From Takakia lepidozioides (lineage: Eukaryota > Streptophyta > Takakiopsida > Takakiales > Takakiaceae), in NCBI GenBank assembly GCA_030704615.1, contig CM060734.1, positions 44,472,042 through 44,532,041 on the forward strand: 60,000 nt of DNA. Direction: 5' to 3'. Of this stretch, positions 59,141-60,000 are shown in pieces. Both the position numbers and the translations under genes were made by a program. The notes beneath the pieces are model-generated. The model saw nothing but the letters and a program-made list of their open reading frames with translations, had not been told where the DNA came from and did not search any database. Within the stretch, counting starts at the first letter, position 1. Each line of letters starts with the position of its first letter.

Positions 59141-59416
59141 GATTCTTCCCTTCGTTGCTAATAGCTGACAGTAACAACCTCGAACTTATGTACCAAACAC
59201 ACCAACCCTACTTACCGCACACTAGTGCCTATGCTGAATTGCTGACAAGAAATTAAATATGCTTTACGGAGAGAGGCGGAATGACAATTTGCAAGAAAGT
59301 GTTTTGATGCATCTTGTTGTCTGTTTCTGCTCCTTCCCTAACAAAACAAGCCTTCACCTTTCTGCCACGACACCACATTTCGTTCAGCTATATTGTGAAA
59401 TACTCCCTTTGCATCC
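59141..59416. other. Spacer with no recognised gene
   Basis: Nothing is recognised, except that from about 59360 the sequence begins to match PPR-type sequence on the minus strand. Confidence 0.35.
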
Positions 59417-59656
59417 TCAATGCGGACCACATTTCGCATACATGTCCACCTCTTCCCCCATCATTTGCTCATAGGTCTCCAAGGCCTCCATTTCGCGCCC
59501 TTGCTCTGCATATCCTGCAAGCATGGCGTTCCATGACACCAAATCTCGTTCAGCCATATTGTTGAGCACTCCCTCCGCATCCTCGATACACCCACATTTG
59601 GCATACATGTCCACCAGGGCAGTGTTCAGAATGACATCTGGTAATTTGACAGGCAT
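59417..59656 (-). pseudogene. PPR fragment, inverted copy of the 44-45 kb fragments
   Basis: The frame reads LPDVILNTALVDMYAKCGCI, then MAERDLVSWNAMLAGYAEQG and EALETYEQMMGEE. It matches the plus-strand fragments at 44376 and 45346 closely and starts at the same LPDV junction, but in the opposite orientation. After GEE the frame jumps back to VDMYAKCG, a small internal rearrangement. Confidence 0.75.
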
Positions 59657-60000
59657 TCACCTTTTTGCCTCGGTTGTCCCACCATTGACTGGGGTCAGAA
59701 AAGTATTCATTCCACAGCTTCTCCTCATCTCTGTTACCTGTTTTTGGATACTTTCCCTGTTGTCACATTGGGCAGTATCATGTCAAAGTCACTCCAAACT
59801 AGATTCACTCAACCAGCTAAGTTGCAGAATTCAACGTGGAAATTTAGGGCCGATTCTGATAAGAGGGAAACACAAGGTGAAATGTGTTGAAGAAGATGCC
59901 TTCATTAGCAGTGCCTGATTTTATCAATTGTGCCGCTGCTGCTGCGGGTTCCAGTTGACCATTACCCATGCAGGTTTCTTGTAGCTAACCTTCGGAGAGT
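59650..60000 (-). pseudogene. WWDxR module (copy 3), continues off the window
   Basis: The minus strand encodes EKLWNEYFSDPSQWWDNRGK followed by KVNACQITR, the best-preserved copy of the motif. Upstream lies the NTFHLVFP-like segment and WVDG-like sequence to the window edge. The PPR frame starts one frame away at the same bases, so the fused product is out of frame. Confidence 0.5.

Overview
The window reads as nuclear DNA of a land plant with a large, transposon-rich genome, and most likely a non-seed lineage (bryophyte, lycophyte or fern). The reasons are spliced genes with GT-AG introns, a plant-type cytochrome P450 and a Bet v 1/PR-10 gene, many fragments of DYW-class pentatricopeptide-repeat (PPR) genes, chromodomain Ty3/gypsy and Ty1/copia elements, CACTA-type DNA transposons, tRNA-derived SINEs, and an exon resembling FO (deazaflavin) synthase, which flowering plants are not known to keep. 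The lineage is an inference; no marker gene settles it.

Only two genes look complete. (1) A nine-exon cytochrome P450 of the CYP85 clan lies on the minus strand at 3188-7766. I assembled it exon by exon; all phases agree and it gives 482 residues with PERF, ExxR and heme-cysteine motifs, but an atypical I-helix. (2) A two-exon Bet v 1/PR-10-like gene lies on the plus strand at 52674-53576 (154 residues), with a TATA box and a candidate poly(A) signal.

Layout. 1-3187: no supported gene. 3188-7766: P450, with SINE-like insertions in intron 7. 7767-11587: non-coding, with a 42-bp palindromic tandem repeat and microsatellites. 11588-14559: a mosaic of exons from unrelated genes (ribosomal protein P0 on plus; a mitochondrial carrier and FO synthase on minus) around a 48-60 bp tandem repeat. 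18430-18594: ankyrin-like fragment. 19690-22900: decayed TNP2-like transposase gene. 24579-25800: unrecognised coding-like stretch. 26165-28985: copia element whose 5' end appears inverted. 29106-38900: chromovirus (Ty3/gypsy) array of the form LTR-internal(deleted)-LTR-internal-LTR. 39242-40836: CACTA remnant with subterminal repeats and a DUF4218-like piece. 40905-41330: two SINE-like units. 41294-45940: tandem and dispersed copies of PPR fragments joined to a WWDxR module. 45943-47515: 5'-truncated LINE reverse transcriptase on minus. 48060-50635: AT-rich decayed Helitron/Helentron-like element (helicase then endonuclease). 52537-53819: PR-10 gene. 54769-55735: inverted poly(A)-tail modules and a copia LTR with primer-binding site. 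56690-56917: SINE on minus. 58097-60000: degenerate PPR-DYW fragments on minus, plus another WWDxR-PPR copy.

The genes form no operon or pathway. The interest lies in how mobile elements have cut, captured, fused and re-amplified host gene pieces around two surviving genes.
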